A stretch of DNA of 64,000 bases, from contig NZ_JAGGLB010000011.1 of NCBI RefSeq assembly GCF_017874215.1, forward strand, positions 62,001 to 126,000. The letters are read 5' to 3'. Shown here piece by piece: positions 61,416 through 64,000 of the stretch (position 1 is the stretch's first letter; each line of letters starts with the position of its first letter). The notes under the pieces were generated by a model. The model saw only the letters and a program-made list of their open reading frames with translations, had not been told where the DNA came from and did not search any database. Both the position numbers and the translations under genes were made by a program. This DNA comes from Paenibacillus eucommiae (GTDB lineage: Bacteria; Bacillota; Bacilli; Paenibacillales; NBRC-103111).

Positions 61416-62960
61416 TTAATTTCCGCCTGTAGCTTTCCAAGCATCTACTTGTTTTTGAATTTCTGCCAACACAGTTTCCAGTCCAGCCTTGTTCAGCCTG
61501 TCCTTGTACTCCGCTATTTTGCCGTCCAAATCTTTCGACATGAATAGGGGCCGCGTCTCCGGCGTGATCGCTTCTATCTGTGCCAATTCTTTCTTTACAG
61601 GTGCAGAATCAAATACAAATCCAACATAAGGAGAATATTCCGCTTTATCAATGGCGGATTTGAGTCCGTCCAGTACAGCCTGACTGTTCCAGTTGGACGG
61701 CCATTGATCCCATAAACTTCCGATCCAAGGATGCCATATAGCCCAACCCATCTGATCTTTCGTTTTCACTGTTGGATTATCGGTACCTTTTCCAGAAACA
61801 TAATCCCAATCCTGACCTTCTATCCCGTAAGCAAACTTGTTGAACAATTCTTTGTCAGCGTACAACAGATTGAGCAGCATCATCGCCCGCTCAGGGTGCT
61901 TGCTTGTTTTGCTAATATAGTTGATAGCACCACGTATGCTTGATCCAGTAACCAGATTCTTATAATCAAGCGGGCTTGCCACCATAGGTGTTGCAAAATC
62001 CGTAGATATTTTAACAAATGAAGCGTCATATATACTATAGCTGGTAACCGCATACCGGCCAGTTTTAAATTCAGCTACACTATCTGTTCCCTCAACAACC
62101 TTTTTCGGTATATAGCCCTTCTCATACCAATCCTTCTGGATTCTGGTTACATCCAGCCATGCCTTGCTATCGAGCAGACTTTTCCATTTACCATCTGTTG
62201 TATCATATCCAATTGTTGGAGTTATCTTATCAAAGGTTTGCGGCATACCGAAAACACCCAAGTATGGAATGAGATCCGGTTCATTTTCTTTCAGCATTTT
62301 CAGAACCGGTTCGAGATCCTTAAAGTTATGAATACTCGCATAATCAATGTTATATTTGTCTACGATATCATTGCGAAAAGCAAAATTTGGCGTCTCCACC
62401 CATGCACTCGGGTTAGCAATCCCATACTTTTTACCATTGCTTGTAACAGCTTGCCAAGCCTTATCCGGATTTTTTTGGATAATATCCTTGCCATATTGGT
62501 TGAGTAAATCATCCAGTTCCAAAGCAATACCACTGGATACGTTTTGGCTGAAGCCAATAGAGCCAAAATCGCTAAATATATCGAATTCTTCACCTGCCGC
62601 AGACGACACCTTAATTTTTTGGGCATAAGTGGACCAGTCCACAAATTTAAAAACGAGATTCACATTGATTTTTTCTTTTAAAATCTCATTCAAATATTTC
62701 ATCACCTTATCCTCATTCGGACGCGGGTCCAGTGGCGGCGGCATGTACCAAGTGAGTGTTACGAACTCCTTCGTGTCCATGCCTGCACTTGAACTATCCG
62801 TACTATTCGGAGAGCTTGTAGAAGCATTCTCTGGAGAAGGAGCTGCCGAATCCGTTGGGTCTGTATTGGTTTTGCCGCTGCAACCTGCAACAACCGTTAA
62901 TGTAAGAATAAGTATAAAAAGTGACTTGAAGTACGATTTGTTCATTTTCCTTTTTGCCAA
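61416..62960 (-). CDS. Extracellular solute-binding lipoprotein of a carbohydrate ABC importer
   Basis: 514 residues with a lipoprotein signal: basic start, hydrophobic SLFILILTLTVVAGC and lipid-modified Cys27. A low-complexity Ser/Pro/Thr linker (about 28-60) precedes a large bacterial solute-binding fold of the LplA/YtcQ type, with VTLTWYMPPPLDPRPNE and AGEEFDIFSDFG. The size is typical of Paenibacillus binding proteins for oligosaccharides. TTG 62960 follows GGGGGT; ATG 62945 is an alternative with the ribosome site too close. It is paired with the permease gene at 63095. The ligand is unknown, probably a polysaccharide fragment. Confidence 0.9.
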   Translation of the reverse strand: MAKRKMNKSYFKSLFILILTLTVVAGCSGKTNTDPTDSAAPSPENASTSSPNSTDSSSAGMDTKEFVTLTWYMPPPLDPRPNEDKVMKYLNEILKEKINVNLVFKFVDWSTYAQKIKVSSAAGEEFDIFSDFGSIGFSQNVSSGIALELDDLLNQYGKDIIQKNPDKAWQAVTSNGKKYGIANPSAWVETPNFAFRNDIVDKYNIDYASIHNFKDLEPVLKMLKENEPDLIPYLGVFGMPQTFDKITPTIGYDTTDGKWKSLLDSKAWLDVTRIQKDWYEKGYIPKKVVEGTDSVAEFKTGRYAVTSYSIYDASFVKISTDFATPMVASPLDYKNLVTGSSIRGAINYISKTSKHPERAMMLLNLLYADKELFNKFAYGIEGQDWDYVSGKGTDNPTVKTKDQMGWAIWHPWIGSLWDQWPSNWNSQAVLDGLKSAIDKAEYSPYVGFVFDSAPVKKELAQIEAITPETRPLFMSKDLDGKIAEYKDRLNKAGLETVLAEIQKQVDAWKATGGN

Positions 62961-63094
62961 AGCAAAGACCCCCTAGATTGAATTTTTCATTTTGCCCTGT
63001 AATCATTGTAAGCTGAGCAAGATCTTTTGTCTGTAGAGCTATATGTGAACGGCATCTCCTCTTAATCGCGCTTAAGACAAGCTGCCGGGTTGAC

Positions 63095-63997
63095 CTACCC
63101 TTTGACGGAACCCACAGTCAGTCCTCTTGTGAAAAACCGCTGAAAAAATGGGAAAACCAGCAGCAAAGGACCTACGGCAAGTACACACATGGCCATCCGA
63201 AAAGTATTCTGAGGAAGCATTGAGCTCGATAAGCTCACATTGTTGGACAAGCTGAGAAATTGAATACTGTTGAGCATTCGATGAAGCATTGCCTGCAGCG
63301 TCAATAACTGGTTGCTATCCGTGTACAAAATACTTGCGAACCATTCGTTCCAGAAGCCTAGTGCCGAGAGCAGACCGATTGTTGCTATAGCAGGCGCTGA
63401 TAACGGAATGACAATCCTTGTAAAAATCCTGAATTCCCCGGCACCATCGATTTTGGCAGATTCAAAAATAGCATCAGGTATACTCTTCAAGAATCCTTTG
63501 ACCATTAAAATATAGAAAGCATTAACCAAAGCCGGTACAAATAAAGCGAAGATCGTATTGTGCATACCGAGCCACTTCGTCACCAGAATGTAAGTCGGCA
63601 CAAGTCCGCCTCTAAATAACATCGTAAAAAAAACATAGAAGGAAAGAAAATTGCCATAACGATAATCCTTGCGGCTTAACACATACCCCATTGTGATCAT
63701 CAGCCAAAGACCGAGTACGGTTCCCGCCAAAGTTGTTATAATAGTCACAGTATAAGAACGAATCAATTGTGTACTGTTCTGAGCTATCAGCTCATATGCG
63801 TTTAATGAAAACCCCCGGGGCCAAATCCAGTAACCTTCGCGGATCAGCGAAATTTCATCCGATATAGAGGCCATCAATATTATAATGAAAGGTACGACAA
63901 TGAGCGCACATAAAATAATAAATATAAGATGAACGAAAAAGTTATAGCTTCTATGTTCTTTCTTTAGTCTGCCTGTTTTTTCAACTGAAATGCCCAT
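63095..63997 (-). CDS. Carbohydrate ABC transporter permease (LplC/MalG type)
   Basis: 300 residues with six membrane helices. The cytoplasmic EAA loop is ESAKIDGAGEFRIFTRIVIPLS (close to EAAxIDGAxxxxxFxxIxLPL), which docks on the ATPase. The first loop has ISDEISLIREGYWIWPRGFS, typical of the LplC/YtcP subfamily, and the C-terminus ends RFFTRGLTVGSVKG. It forms the membrane channel with a second permease, probably encoded just beyond the window. The ATPase is not encoded here; such systems often use a shared MsmX-type ATPase. ATG 63997 is 3 bases from the window edge, so its ribosome site is not visible. Confidence 0.92.
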   Translation of the reverse strand: MGISVEKTGRLKKEHRSYNFFVHLIFIILCALIVVPFIIILMASISDEISLIREGYWIWPRGFSLNAYELIAQNSTQLIRSYTVTIITTLAGTVLGLWLMITMGYVLSRKDYRYGNFLSFYVFFTMLFRGGLVPTYILVTKWLGMHNTIFALFVPALVNAFYILMVKGFLKSIPDAIFESAKIDGAGEFRIFTRIVIPLSAPAIATIGLLSALGFWNEWFASILYTDSNQLLTLQAMLHRMLNSIQFLSLSNNVSLSSSMLPQNTFRMAMCVLAVGPLLLVFPFFQRFFTRGLTVGSVKG

Positions 63998-64000
63998 CTG

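Overview
The window looks like chromosomal DNA of a Paenibacillus-type member of the Bacillales. The evidence is strong AGGAGG-type ribosome sites with frequent TTG/GTG starts, surface proteins with S-layer homology (SLH) domains, an accessory SecA2, a hybrid 7TM sensor kinase with a BTAD-type response regulator, and an LplC-like sugar permease beside a large lipoprotein binding protein. No rRNA, tRNA, CRISPR array, prophage or complete insertion sequence was seen. The genus is an inference.

Layout. 1-3.8 kb: a flavin-linked oxidoreductase, then a divergent TetR regulator / MFS exporter pair with two near-identical operator sites. 3.8-6.9 kb: a minus-strand operon alternating GyrI-like ligand-binding proteins with VOC (glyoxalase-fold) proteins, one VOC being fused to pentapeptide repeats; a 24-codon VOC tail lies inside it as an apparent gene remnant. 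6.8-7.5 kb: a gene-free stretch with an interspersed repeat and four short palindromes. 7.5-10.4 kb: a double-VOC protein, a small protein of unknown function and an HTH-TPR regulator.

10.4-50.7 kb is the core: about 40 kb of minus-strand surface-protein genes in two operons. The upstream operon is secA2, a 3965-residue repeat protein and a 551-residue SLH protein. The downstream operon is a 1760-residue exoprotein, a 2549-residue SLH protein, a 3068-residue GLUG-repeat SLH protein and a secreted trypsin-like protease, closed by a terminator. The 1.2 kb gap between them holds several repeat families and a 62-bp MITE with an 8-bp target duplication. SecA2 probably exports the giant protein encoded just after it, whose signal peptide has a long charged N-region. 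The SLH proteins probably bind the secondary cell-wall polymer, and the protease may process or turn over the layer.

50.7-54.8 kb: two GNAT-like acetyltransferases and an ABC exporter fused to a cyclic-nucleotide-binding-type domain. A tiny plus-strand unit (promoter, perfect ribosome site, 21-codon ORF, hairpin) lies between the two acetyltransferase genes. 54.9-59.2 kb: a two-component system whose kinase has two kinase cores and an internal receiver. 59.4-64 kb: an esterase-like hydrolase, a lipoprotein solute-binding protein and a permease, the visible end of a carbohydrate uptake operon that continues beyond the window.

Best candidates for something undescribed: the 21-codon unit, the secA2/giant-protein/SLH operon, and the GyrI/VOC/pentapeptide operon.
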